NCBI GenBank assembly: GCA_016702645.1
Contig: JADJDP010000036.1
Coordinates: 1 to 64,000, forward strand
From: Flavobacteriales bacterium
Lineage (GTDB): Bacteria > Bacteroidota > Bacteroidia > Flavobacteriales_F > PHOS-HE28
Direction: 5' to 3'
Length of the DNA: 64,000 nucleotides
Part shown: one piece after another, positions 20,127-30,287 of the stretch
Position numbering within the stretch: the stretch's first letter is position 1
Layout: each line of letters starts with the position of its first letter
Made by a program: the position numbers and the translations under genes
The notes under the pieces: model-generated
What the model saw: only the letters and a program-made list of their open reading frames with translations
What the model was told of the DNA's origin: nothing
Databases searched by the model: none

Positions 20127-20774
20127 TCAGGCGTACTTCAACATGATGGATTCCATCACGTTGCTCACGTCCTCGCACTTGTCGGTGGCGAGTTCCAACA
20201 TGCTGTAGATGTCGCGCATCCGGATCAGTTGGATGGGATCCTTCTCATTGGCGAAGAGGCGTTGGATGGCTTTGTCGTACACCTCGTCGGCCTGGTTCTC
20301 CATGCTGTTGATCTCCACGACGAACTGGTTCTGCGCGTTGCTCTTGTGCATGTTGCGCAGGTTCTGCACGGCCAATTGCACGATCCGGCAGCCCTCGTTC
20401 ACCAAACGTGCAAGTTCACGGCAGGTCTCATCGGGCTTGTTGATACCGAAAAGCTCCAGGTTCTTTGCTGCAGCGAGGATGAAGTCGGCCACATCATCCA
20501 AGCTGGTGGCCAGGCTGTGGATGTCCTCCCGGTCGATCGGCGTGATGAAGTTCCGCGCAAGGTCCGTGAAGATGGTGTGCGTCAGATCGTCGTTCGCACG
20601 TTCGGCGATCTCGAGCCGCTCCAACAATGCAGTACGCTGGGAGCCCGGCTCCGTGTTCATGATCGCGATGAGGTCCTCGCTCATCTTCAACACGTTCGCG
20701 GCCGATGCCTCGAAATGGAAAAAGAACACCCGGTCGCGGGGCTTGAATATGTTGAGCAGGGAGTCGAGGGCCAT
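20127..20774 (-). CDS. DUF47 (PhoU-like) phosphate transport accessory protein
   Basis: Intact 215-residue helical protein of the DUF47/PhoU-like family, which accompanies PiT permeases and is thought to regulate them or gate phosphate entry. The N-terminus MALDSLLNIFKPRDRVFFFH and the acidic metal-site helices (EIAERANDDLTHTIFTDLAR with ITPIDREDIHSLATSLDDVA, and a similar pair later) are typical. It is the first gene of a two-gene operon with the phosphate permease 4 bp downstream. A perfect TAnnTTTG element lies 20 bases upstream of the ATG. Confidence 0.9.
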   Translation of the reverse strand: MALDSLLNIFKPRDRVFFFHFEASAANVLKMSEDLIAIMNTEPGSQRTALLERLEIAERANDDLTHTIFTDLARNFITPIDREDIHSLATSLDDVADFILAAAKNLELFGINKPDETCRELARLVNEGCRIVQLAVQNLRNMHKSNAQNQFVVEINSMENQADEVYDKAIQRLFANEKDPIQLIRMRDIYSMLELATDKCEDVSNVMESIMLKYA

Positions 20775-20793
20775 GGGGTGCGTTTTCGGCGGT

Positions 20794-20801
20794 CAAATGT
20801 A
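20794..20801 (-). promoter_or_regulatory. Bacteroidota -7 promoter element for the DUF47-PiT operon
   Basis: On the minus strand the sequence reads TACATTTG, an exact match to TAnnTTTG. It lies 20 bases upstream of the ATG at 20774. No clear -33 TTG is seen at the expected spacing. Confidence 0.5.
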
Positions 20802-20924
20802 TCCGGGCCATCTGCGCTGAACAGTTCGCGGCCGGATCCTTAACCTTGGCTTAACATACCGCTCGGGGCGCCCTTGGACAGTTCCATTCCTTCCTCTTCA
20901 ACTTCGTTCCCAAAAAGCACTGCG

Positions 20925-21521
20925 ATGACCTACGAGTTCAATGGCTACCGACCGGTCGTTCACCCCAGCGCTTTCGTGCATCCGCAGGCTGCAGTTACGG
21001 GCAACGTGGTGATCGGGCGCGATGTGTACATCGGCCCCGGGGCGGCCTTGCGGGGTGATTGGGGCGAGATCGTCGTGAAGGATGGCTGCAACGTGCAGGA
21101 GAACTGCACCGTCCACATGTTCCCCGGCGTCACCGTCGTGCTCGAAGCCGGTGCGCACATCGGCCACGGTGCCATTATCCACGGTGCGCACGTGGGAAGG
21201 AACTGCCTCGTGGGCATGAACGCCGTGCTCATGGACAATGTGGTGCTCGGCGAGGAGTGCATCGTGGGTGCACTCGCCTTCCTGCCGGCCGACAGCATAT
21301 GGGAACGACGAAAAGTGATCGTGGGTAATCCTGCAAAGGCGATCAAGGACGTGAGCGATGAGATGATCGCCTGGAAGACAGCGGGTACGGAACTCTATCA
21401 AGGATTACCGGCACAATTGCATACCACCTTGCGCGAATGCGAACCCTTGCGGGAAGTGGACAAGAGCCGTCCTCCGATCACATCCGCCTATGCCACGTGG
21501 AAGCAGACCAAGAAGGATTGA
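20925..21521 (+). CDS. gamma-carbonic-anhydrase/PaaY-like hexapeptide protein
   Basis: Intact left-handed beta-helix protein of 198 residues. Repeats include PSAFVHPQAAVTGNVVIGRD, VYIGPGAALRGDWGEIVVKD and GCNVQENCTVHMFPGVTVVL. Then come AHIGHGAIIHGAHVGRNCLV and GMNAVLMDNVVLGEECIVGA. The His residues at the HIGHG and IIHGA turns match the zinc ligands of the gamma-CA/PaaY group. The C-terminal helix ends in the PaaY-like REVDKSRPP. ATG 20925 is preferred over an in-frame ATG at 20874, which adds 17 low-complexity residues. No phenylacetate genes are nearby, so PaaY's pathway role should not be assumed. Confidence 0.85.
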   Translation: MTYEFNGYRPVVHPSAFVHPQAAVTGNVVIGRDVYIGPGAALRGDWGEIVVKDGCNVQENCTVHMFPGVTVVLEAGAHIGHGAIIHGAHVGRNCLVGMNAVLMDNVVLGEECIVGALAFLPADSIWERRKVIVGNPAKAIKDVSDEMIAWKTAGTELYQGLPAQLHTTLRECEPLREVDKSRPPITSAYATWKQTKKD

Positions 21522-21917
21522 TCAGCCCTCGGTCTTGCCTTCATCCAGGTGTAGGATGTGCAGCATACGGTGCATGACCGGCGTGAGGAAGACGGCTACC
21601 GCGCCCAGCAAGCTGATCCCGCTGTAGAGCGCATAGAAGGAAGCGAAGTACTTGGCCTCGTCGCTGTGCAAGGGGTCCACGGGTCCCATTCCCCCAAGGA
21701 TCATGGACGCATTGAGGAAAGCATCCACGAAACGGAGATCGGCGAAATGCATGTAGCCCCAAACGCCGAGTGCCAGTGATGCGGCAACCAGTCCGAGAGC
21801 ATAGCTGAGATACCGCAGCAAGCGCCCAGCGAAACGCTTGGGGCTTAGAACGGGGTGGGACCGGTGCTCGAACACGAGGCCAAGGTATTCGAGGATCAAC
21901 TTCCGATCGTTGACCAC
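21522..21917 (-). CDS. small membrane protein of unknown function
   Basis: 131 residues with two clear transmembrane helices: one near residues 35-55 (LGLVAASLALGVWGYMHFAD) and one near residues 95-115 (YSGISLLGAVAVFLTPVMHR). Between them is a loop with LNASMILGGMGPVDPL. The N-terminus is basic and probably cytoplasmic. The layout of two helices with a Gly-rich re-entrant-looking loop recalls small ion-channel-like proteins, but there is no selectivity-filter motif, so no function is claimed. It is convergent with the preceding PaaY-like gene with no spacer. Confidence 0.65.
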   Translation of the reverse strand: MVNDRKLILEYLGLVFEHRSHPVLSPKRFAGRLLRYLSYALGLVAASLALGVWGYMHFADLRFVDAFLNASMILGGMGPVDPLHSDEAKYFASFYALYSGISLLGAVAVFLTPVMHRMLHILHLDEGKTEG

Positions 21918-21980
21918 GGATCATGAGTACGGTCATGGCGAACACCGCTCCGCACACCTTCGCATCAAGCACAGACCACA

Positions 21981-22349
21981 ATGAAAGCGCTCGGTACCAT
22001 TGGACTGCTCGTGCTCTCGAACGCCTTCATGACGTTGGCGTGGTACGGGCATCTTCGTTTCAAGGACTTCGAGTGGAGCCGCAGCCTTGGCTTGGTCGCC
22101 ATCATCTTCATCAGCTGGGGCATTGCGCTCTTCGAATATGCGCTGCAAGTGCCGGCCAACCGCATGGGCCACCTCGACCACGGTGGTCCTTTCACCTTGG
22201 TGCAATTGAAGGTGTTGCAGGAGGTGATCACCTTGGTGGTCTTCACTGGGTTCACCTTGATCGCCTTCCGGAACGAGCAACTGCGCTGGAACCATGCAGC
22301 GGCGGCACTCCTATTGATCGCGGCCGTTTGGCTGGTGTTCAAAAAGTAA
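21981..22349 (+). CDS. DMT-superfamily protein, DUF486
   Basis: Intact 122-residue inner-membrane protein with four hydrophobic helices. It matches the DUF486 family: LLVLSNAFMTLAWYGHLRF, the conserved ISWGIALFEYALQVPANRMG and LVQLKVLQEVITLVVFTGFT. It is a half-size relative of drug/metabolite transporters; the substrate is unknown. Confidence 0.85.
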   Translation: MKALGTIGLLVLSNAFMTLAWYGHLRFKDFEWSRSLGLVAIIFISWGIALFEYALQVPANRMGHLDHGGPFTLVQLKVLQEVITLVVFTGFTLIAFRNEQLRWNHAAAALLLIAAVWLVFKK

Positions 22350-22440
22350 GCGAACGTCAACACCCGGTCAGTGCGATCACCTGGTCCCAAGCGATCGAAC
22401 GCGCGCCGCATGAACGTGTACCGTGTGCAAAACCATCCAC

Positions 22441-23376
22441 ATGCGTTCGCTCACGGCATCCCTCGTCCTCCTTTCACTTGCAAGTCAGGCACAATACAAC
22501 TCGGACAATCTGAAGGTTGCGCCCGAGGCCCCAACGGGCATCACCTACAGTTGGGGCAAACTCGCGATCTATCCCGTGGTGGCGAACGCAGTGTTCACCC
22601 AAGCGCATAGCACGGTTGGAGAAACCATGCCCCTGAGCGACGCGATCACCAAGGGTGCCTTGAAGATCAATGAACAAGCCGGAGGGGGCCAAGTGAACAG
22701 CTTGCTTGCAACCAACACCTCACGCGACACGATCTATTTGATGCAGGGTGAGGTGGTCACCGGCGGGCAACAGGATCGCATGCTCGCCCAGGATGTGCTA
22801 TTAGCACCCGGGCAGTCGGTGGATATCGCGGCGTTCTGCGTGGAGCATGGGCGCTGGAGTGCCGGGGCAGATGGCAGCAAGTTCACCGCGAGCACCGGGG
22901 TGGGTGCACAGAAGATGCGCAAGGCCGCCGCCAAGGAGAAGGACCAGGGCGCGGTTTGGGAGAACGTGGCAGGCTACCTGAAGGAGAACGAAGTGAGCGC
23001 TCCCACAGGCACCTTCAATGCACTGCGGACGGACAGCATTTTCAGCACAGAGATGCAGGGCTACCAGAACCACTTCAGCGGACTGTACAATGCGCGACCC
23101 GGGGTGATCGGCGTGGTGGTCGTGAGCGGCGACAAGGTCATCGGCTGCGACCTCTTCGCCACACCCGGCATGTTCCAGAACGCCTTCGAAGGCCTGCTTA
23201 CCGCGTACGCCACCGAGGCCATCTCCAATGGGGCCGAGCCAACGCTGGATGCGGCGGAGGCACAGCACTTCATCGAACGCCTGCTCGTGGACGAGGATGG
23301 ATTGGAAAAGCGGGTGAACGACCGCGGATCGATGTTCAAGGAAAAGGGACGCACGCTGCGCGTCAGCTACTTCTGA
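22441..23376 (+). CDS. ARPP-1 (DUF6569) domain exported protein
   Basis: Intact 311-residue protein. The start ATG 22441 gives a signal peptide (MRSLTASLVLLSLASQAQ). The mature part is one ARPP-1/DUF6569 domain: ITYSWGKLAIYPVVAN, MPLSDAITKGALKINEQAGG, TIYLMQGEVVTGGQQDRMLA, FCVEHGRW and GVIGVVVVSGDKVIGCDLFA. The domain is a conserved all-beta fold of unknown biochemistry found in many secreted Bacteroidota proteins. An in-frame ATG 18 bases upstream is less likely because it adds residues in front of the signal peptide. Confidence 0.8.
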   Translation: MRSLTASLVLLSLASQAQYNSDNLKVAPEAPTGITYSWGKLAIYPVVANAVFTQAHSTVGETMPLSDAITKGALKINEQAGGGQVNSLLATNTSRDTIYLMQGEVVTGGQQDRMLAQDVLLAPGQSVDIAAFCVEHGRWSAGADGSKFTASTGVGAQKMRKAAAKEKDQGAVWENVAGYLKENEVSAPTGTFNALRTDSIFSTEMQGYQNHFSGLYNARPGVIGVVVVSGDKVIGCDLFATPGMFQNAFEGLLTAYATEAISNGAEPTLDAAEAQHFIERLLVDEDGLEKRVNDRGSMFKEKGRTLRVSYF

Positions 23377-23427
23377 TCGCATTGGCGGAACCTTCAGCGG
23401 AGGTGGAGCGTTCCAACGTTCCTTCCC

Positions 23428-23844
23428 ATGACCACCTCCGTATTCGCCCACGTCAACCACATCCTCCTCGTGGACGATGAGGACGATTGCAACTTCGTGA
23501 CCAAACTGGTGTTGAAACGCGCAGGCTTCACCGGGCGCTTGAGCTGTTTCACCTCCGCTACCGAGGCGCTTTCGCACATGCGCAACGGACACGATCTCCC
23601 GGACATCATGTTCGTGGACATCAACATGCCTGCCGTGAACGGGTTCGAGTTCCTGAGCGTTTGCGAGGCGGAAGGGCTTCTTCCCAACGAACTCACCAGC
23701 GTGGTCATGTTCAGCAGCAGCAACCGCCCCAGTGACCTGGAACGGGCCTTGTCCTTCCGCAGTGTGATCGGTTATGTCGAAAAGGCCTTGAGCGTGGATA
23801 GTTTCGAAGGCGTTCTGCGCGACCACCATGCGGCACGAGCCTGA
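23428..23844 (+). CDS. single-domain response regulator
   Basis: 138-residue receiver domain with no output domain. The acidic pocket is D16-D17 (ILLVDDEDD), the phospho-acceptor is D64 in MFVDINMP, the switch Ser is in VVMFSSSN and the conserved Lys is in GYVEKALS. It is the first of three signalling genes on this strand (23428-24956). Such stand-alone receivers relay phosphate or act by protein binding. Confidence 0.85.
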   Translation: MTTSVFAHVNHILLVDDEDDCNFVTKLVLKRAGFTGRLSCFTSATEALSHMRNGHDLPDIMFVDINMPAVNGFEFLSVCEAEGLLPNELTSVVMFSSSNRPSDLERALSFRSVIGYVEKALSVDSFEGVLRDHHAARA

Positions 23845-23880
23845 TACCCCAGCCTTACCAAAGCCTTCCCTCCCCCTCCC

Positions 23881-24249
23881 ATGAAAAAGATCCTGATCAT
23901 CGAGGACGAGACCATCATCTCCTTCAGCTACCGGCTGCAGTTGGAGCGCATGGGCTTCGAGGTGATCGGTACAGCGCGCAGTTCCGAAGAGGCCGAAGAA
24001 CTCATGGAAAAAGAGCGACCGGACCTCATCATCATGGACATCTACTTGAAAGGACCCAAGACCGGATTGGAACTGGCGCAGGACATCCATGCACGCGGAC
24101 CGATGCCGATCCTCTTCCTTACTGCGAGCACGAAACCGGAGATAGTTGAAGCGATCCGGAACTTGAAGGACTGCCAGTATCTCCCAAAGCCGATCAACTC
24201 CGATAGCTTGGAGGACATGCTGCGCCGCTTCGCACGCGGCGAAGGGTGA
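23881..24249 (+). CDS. single-domain response regulator
   Basis: 122-residue receiver domain. Acidic residues E8-D9 (ILIIEDET), phospho-acceptor D53 (IIMDIYL), Thr in ILFLTAST and Lys in YLPKPIN are all present. It has no output domain. Its stop overlaps the start of the kinase gene (TGATG), so the two are translationally coupled and probably act as a pair. Confidence 0.87.
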   Translation: MKKILIIEDETIISFSYRLQLERMGFEVIGTARSSEEAEELMEKERPDLIIMDIYLKGPKTGLELAQDIHARGPMPILFLTASTKPEIVEAIRNLKDCQYLPKPINSDSLEDMLRRFARGEG

Positions 24250-24956
24250 TGGACCGCACGGATCCATTGAAAGCGACCGCAGCCCAGGCCGAACGCCTGC
24301 ATACCCACGCGCATGATCTGCGCAACAGGCTGGCAGCGATCCAGCAAGTGCTCGCCCAGTTGAAGGAGGGTCCTTCGGATCCAGGAAGCAACGAACTCAT
24401 CGAGTTCGCGGAGCAGCAGTACTTCAAAGCCATGCGTGCGACGGAGGAACTACTGGACGACTTCGCCGTGGAACGCGGCATGGGCAAGCTGCGCTTGGAA
24501 CCGATCGATCTGGCTTCGCTGGTGTCCGCTGCCATCGCATCCTTGCAACACCGGTTCGATCGGAAGCAACAAGTGGTCACCACCACGATCGACCAGAGCG
24601 TCATCGTGGATGGCGATGCGCATTGGCTCGGTCAGTTGCTCAACGCGCTCTTGAGCAATGCATCCAAATTCACACCCCGCGAAGGCCACGTACAGGTCAC
24701 CTTGAAGCGTGACGGACCTTCGGCGATCTTCTCGGTCCAGGATACCGGTGTTGGTTTGGACCTCGCAGATCTGGGGAGCGTCTTCGTTCGGTACGCGTGG
24801 TTGAACAGTCGGAGCACCGAGGGAGAACCGCAAGGAAGAAGCACCCTCGGACGTGCCGTAACCTGGGCACAAGCGCACAACGGATCGCTCATCGCACAAA
24901 GCAGGGGATCCGGTCACGGCTGCACCTTCACATTGCGCTTGCCAGCCATCCCATAA
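24249..24956 (+). CDS. soluble sensor-less histidine kinase
   Basis: 235-residue cytoplasmic histidine kinase. It has no transmembrane segment and no sensor domain. The dimerisation helix carries H22 in HAHDLRNRLAAIQQVL, followed by a HATPase_c domain: N-box LLNALLSNASKFT (about residues 130-142), G1 DTGVGLD (about 163) and a G2-like GRSTLGRAV. The ATG at 24249 shares a base with the stop of the upstream receiver gene; a GTG at 24246 is possible but less likely. Input must come from a partner, most simply the coupled receivers. Confidence 0.82.
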   Translation: MDRTDPLKATAAQAERLHTHAHDLRNRLAAIQQVLAQLKEGPSDPGSNELIEFAEQQYFKAMRATEELLDDFAVERGMGKLRLEPIDLASLVSAAIASLQHRFDRKQQVVTTTIDQSVIVDGDAHWLGQLLNALLSNASKFTPREGHVQVTLKRDGPSAIFSVQDTGVGLDLADLGSVFVRYAWLNSRSTEGEPQGRSTLGRAVTWAQAHNGSLIAQSRGSGHGCTFTLRLPAIP

Positions 24957-25055
24957 CACCGCCTGCGCTCCCACCCCTTCAGCAATGGTGAGGTTGTTGG
25001 GTACGCGTGGATGGAGCGTGAAGAAGCCACCCGCTACCCGGCTAACTTGCACGCC

Positions 25056-25613
25056 ATGCTCCGTGGGATCTCCATCGCATTCGGCATCGTGCTCGCCATT
25101 GCGGCGCAAGCACAGGAGCCCACGAGCGACGCCACCGCCGTTTCCTATTCTCGTTCGGTTGCCGTACCGCTCAATGGTATCAAGCTGTACGACAAGGTGA
25201 GCGAAGCGTGGACATGGACCTTGGGAAAGGAACCCGGTGCCAAAGTGCTCAAGAGCGATCGCGAGGGCGGGGTCATCGAAGGCACTGCGCGGGTCAACTT
25301 CCGATCGGCTCAGTTGCTCCTGCGCGAAGAGAGCATGGGTACCATCCAGTACCATGTGTTGGTGAACGTGCGGGCTGGCGAATGTCGCATCACAGTGAAC
25401 GAACTCGTGCACAGTGGGAACAAGACCACGGCGCGTGGTGGCGTCCACTTGGGCCTGCTCACCCGTGGCCTGGAACCGGTAAAGCGCGTACGCGGTGCCG
25501 GAGGTGGAAATGCCAAGCGGCTCTACGCCGAGGCGAAGCAGGTGGCCGATGCGCGGATCACTGTGCTGCTGCAAGCCTTCGAAGCACGTTTACGCGCCAG
25601 CGCGGAACCCTGA
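25056..25613 (+). CDS. DUF4468 domain exported protein
   Basis: 185 residues with a signal peptide (MLRGISIAFGIVLAIAAQAQ). One DUF4468 domain follows: AVPLNGIKLYDKVSEAWTWT, VIEGTARVNFRSAQLL, IQYHVLVNVRAGECRITVNE. The domain is a TBP-like fold typical of Bacteroidota secreted proteins and its function is unknown. A TAACTTGC element 6 bases before the ATG resembles the promoter -7 box. An ATG at 25011 in frame would add a non-signal extension. Confidence 0.75.
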   Translation: MLRGISIAFGIVLAIAAQAQEPTSDATAVSYSRSVAVPLNGIKLYDKVSEAWTWTLGKEPGAKVLKSDREGGVIEGTARVNFRSAQLLLREESMGTIQYHVLVNVRAGECRITVNELVHSGNKTTARGGVHLGLLTRGLEPVKRVRGAGGGNAKRLYAEAKQVADARITVLLQAFEARLRASAEP

Positions 25614-25650
25614 AACCCTCCTCAGCAGGGTGCGTTGAACGGCGGGCAAT

Positions 25651-26967
25651 ATGCTTCGCTTCAAGCCCCACTCCTGGCGCAAGTGGCCCATCGCGGCCGC
25701 CCTGCTCGCCGTGCTCTTCATCACTTACGGCATCAGCCTGGTCTCCCGATCGCGCAGCATACAGGCACGCATAGGCCAGGAAGTGAAGCTGTTGGACGAG
25801 TTGAGCCGGATCAACGATGACCTGCACCAACTCGCGCTCACCCACCGGGTGGACGTGAACAGTGAACAGTTCGCGTGGGGAGCAGAATTGGAAAAGTTGA
25901 AGGATCGCGTGGAGAGGGCCCCGGCCACCTTCGCCGGTTCACCAGGCATTGATGAACTGCCGAAGAACCTGGGCCTCGTCCTGCACCATGCAGATTCGCT
26001 TCACCAACAAGCAATGATGGGTGGCGGCTCGCTCGCCGATCCGCGATCGGTGGAAGCCGTGTTCCAGATCATGATGCAACGCGCGCAGAAAGTCGTTGAC
26101 CGCACAGCGCGCAGTGTTCACGAACAGGGCCTCAGCGCCCACACCGGTACCCTGAGCGACCGATGGAACGAAGCGCAATTCCTGCTCGTAACGGCGTGCC
26201 TCCTGGCCGTGGTGTTCGCATGGCTGGTAGGCGTGAGCAATCGGCTCCTCGTTGAAAGCCGCTTGCGAAGCGAACAACTCGCCATAGCGAAACAGAACCT
26301 CGAGCACACCAACAAGGAACTCCGCGAGACCATGTTGAGCAAGGAGGAGAAGGAGGTGATGATCAAGGAGATCCATCACCGGGTGAAGAACAACCTCCAG
26401 ATCGTCAAGAGCCTCATCCGCTTCCAGATGGACCAGGTGAAGGACGCGCGCACCGCGGAACTCTTCAACGAATGCGTGAACCGCGTGAGCGCGATGGCCC
26501 TGGTGCATGAGCAAACGTACCTGAGCAAGGACCTCGCGAACATCGACGTGAACACCTACCTCACGCACCTCACGCGCGACCTCTGTTACGCCTACACGAT
26601 CGACATCAAATTGAACCTCGACACGCGGATCAACATACCCACCCTGAGCGTTGACACCTTGATCCCCCTGGGCCTGATCATCAACGAGGTGATATCCAAT
26701 TCGCTCAAGTACGCATTCAAGGGTCGCAAGGAAGGGACCATCATCGTACACATCGACGGCGATGAAGAGGGCGGCATGCACTTGCGGATAGGTGACGATG
26801 GCGTGGGCCTGCCCGACCGCAGCAAGTGGGAACGCCCCAACAGCTTGGGCATGGACCTTATCCACACCCTGGCGGGCCAACTCGGAACCGCCGTGGAATT
26901 GATGCCGGGACCAGGCACCGTGTACGAGTTGGTGACCGTGAGAGAGCAGCGTCGTAAGCGCGCCTAA
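25651..26967 (+). CDS. membrane sensor histidine kinase, HisKA_2 type
   Basis: 438-residue kinase. TM1 is about residues 13-31 and TM2 about 175-195 (LLVTACLLAVVFAWLVGVSN), with a helical periplasmic sensor of about 140 residues between. A coiled linker then leads to a HisKA_2 domain with the phospho-His in KEIHHRVKNNLQIVKSLI. The HATPase_c domain follows (N-box LIINEVISNSLKYAFKG, G1 GDDGVGLPD, then SLGMDLIHTLAGQLG). This kinase type usually signals through stand-alone or RNA-binding receivers, so the receivers at 23.4-24.2 kb are candidate partners. Confidence 0.88.
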   Translation: MLRFKPHSWRKWPIAAALLAVLFITYGISLVSRSRSIQARIGQEVKLLDELSRINDDLHQLALTHRVDVNSEQFAWGAELEKLKDRVERAPATFAGSPGIDELPKNLGLVLHHADSLHQQAMMGGGSLADPRSVEAVFQIMMQRAQKVVDRTARSVHEQGLSAHTGTLSDRWNEAQFLLVTACLLAVVFAWLVGVSNRLLVESRLRSEQLAIAKQNLEHTNKELRETMLSKEEKEVMIKEIHHRVKNNLQIVKSLIRFQMDQVKDARTAELFNECVNRVSAMALVHEQTYLSKDLANIDVNTYLTHLTRDLCYAYTIDIKLNLDTRINIPTLSVDTLIPLGLIINEVISNSLKYAFKGRKEGTIIVHIDGDEEGGMHLRIGDDGVGLPDRSKWERPNSLGMDLIHTLAGQLGTAVELMPGPGTVYELVTVREQRRKRA

Positions 26968-27019
26968 GCGTCACACCGTTCGTCCCTTCTTGCTTCCGAT
27001 GCCACCTCGTGGCGACGGC

Positions 27020-27027
27020 TATTTTTG
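27020..27027 (+). promoter_or_regulatory. Bacteroidota -7 promoter element
   Basis: TATTTTTG, an exact TAnnTTTG match, 30 bases upstream of the ATG of the prolyl oligopeptidase gene. No well-spaced -33 TTG was found. Confidence 0.5.
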
Positions 27028-27057
27028 GCGGCCTTCCCACAAGCGGAAGCCAGCCCC

Positions 27058-29235
<2,178 letters not shown>

Positions 29236-29250
29236 TCCAACCGCTTGCAC

Positions 29251-29282
29251 GAACGCCCGGTCCAGCAATGGTCCGGGCGTTC
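29251..29282 (+). terminator. hairpin terminator of the prolyl oligopeptidase gene
   Basis: Perfect 10-bp stem GAACGCCCGG / CCGGGCGTTC with a 12-base loop, 15 bases after the stop codon. Only a short T-poor tail (TACATTT) follows. Confidence 0.7.
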
Positions 29283-29294
29283 TACATTTCGGTC

Positions 29295-30278
29295 ATGGCT
29301 CGAACGATCATCACCCTGCTCGCGCTGCTCGTTGGCGGAAACGGCTTCGCACAAGACGCTGCGCGCTATCAAGCCTTGGTGAAGGAGGCATACTCGCTCT
29401 ACGAGAAGAAGGAATACAAAGCCTCAGCAGGACGATATTCAGCCGCCTTCGAAGAACTGGGCTGGAAAGGTCAGGCCAACGATCGCTACAATGCGGCATG
29501 TTCCTGGGCGCTCGCCGGCCAACCGGATTCGGCCTTCTTCAACCTGTACCGGATCGCGGAGAAGATGGACTACAGCAACCTGCCGCATATCACGACCGAT
29601 AGCGATCTCAACAGCCTGCACAATGATGCGCGCTGGGAACCGCTGATCGCCCTGGTGCGTGCGAACAAAGAGCGGCTTGAAGCGAACCTGGACAAACCGC
29701 TCGTGGCCTTGCTGGATTCAATTCATGCCGAAGACCAAGGCATGCGCCGCCGGATCGATGAGGTGGAAACGAAGTACGGTCGCGAGTCGAAGCAGATGCA
29801 GGCGCATTGGCAGCGGATCCACGAGAAGGACTCCATGAACCTGATCGTGGTGGAACGGATCCTCAACGAGCGCGGTTGGCTGGGCGAGGATGTGGTAGGC
29901 CGCAGTGGCAATAGCACCTTGTTCCTGGTGATCCAGCACGCTGACCTTGCCACGCAGGAGAAGTACCTGCCCATGATGCGCGATGCGGTGAAGAAGGGCA
30001 ATGCTCGTGGCAGCGACCTCGCTCTGCTCGAGGACAGGATATTGATGCGCAACGGAAAGCGCCAGCTCTATGGAAGCCAGATCGGGCGCGATCCCGATAG
30101 TGGCGAGTACTACCTGAGCCCGATCGAGGACCCGGACAACATGGATCGGCGGCGCGCAGAAATGGGTATGCAACCGCTCGCGGATTACCTCATGAACTGG
30201 GACATGAAGTGGGACGTGGAAGCATACAAAAAGGAGCTTCCAGCATTGGAAGAGCGGATAAGGGCGCGCAAGTGGTGA
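29295..30278 (+). CDS. exported DUF6624 protein with TPR-like N-terminus
   Basis: Intact 327-residue exported protein. A signal peptide (MARTIITLLALLVGGNGFAQ) is followed by TPR-like helices (QALVKEAYSLYEKKEYKASA, then NDRYNAACSWALAGQPDSAF). The C-terminal DUF6624 domain reads RILNERGWLGEDVVGRSGNS, TLFLVIQHADLATQEKYLPM, RNGKRQLYGSQIG and MGMQPLADYL. The function of DUF6624 is unknown. ATG 29295 is chosen over one 27 bases upstream because it sits directly before the signal peptide. Confidence 0.78.
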   Translation: MARTIITLLALLVGGNGFAQDAARYQALVKEAYSLYEKKEYKASAGRYSAAFEELGWKGQANDRYNAACSWALAGQPDSAFFNLYRIAEKMDYSNLPHITTDSDLNSLHNDARWEPLIALVRANKERLEANLDKPLVALLDSIHAEDQGMRRRIDEVETKYGRESKQMQAHWQRIHEKDSMNLIVVERILNERGWLGEDVVGRSGNSTLFLVIQHADLATQEKYLPMMRDAVKKGNARGSDLALLEDRILMRNGKRQLYGSQIGRDPDSGEYYLSPIEDPDNMDRRRAEMGMQPLADYLMNWDMKWDVEAYKKELPALEERIRARKW

Positions 30279-30287
30279 GCGTTCCGA

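Noticed and set aside
20925..21521. PaaY as evidence for phenylacetate degradation
   Set aside because: No paa gene is nearby and gamma-carbonic-anhydrase-like proteins of this kind are common without the pathway.
22801..24267. 488-residue open frame on the minus strand
   Set aside because: Covers the ARPP-1 gene and both receivers in antisense; composition typical of a shadow frame.
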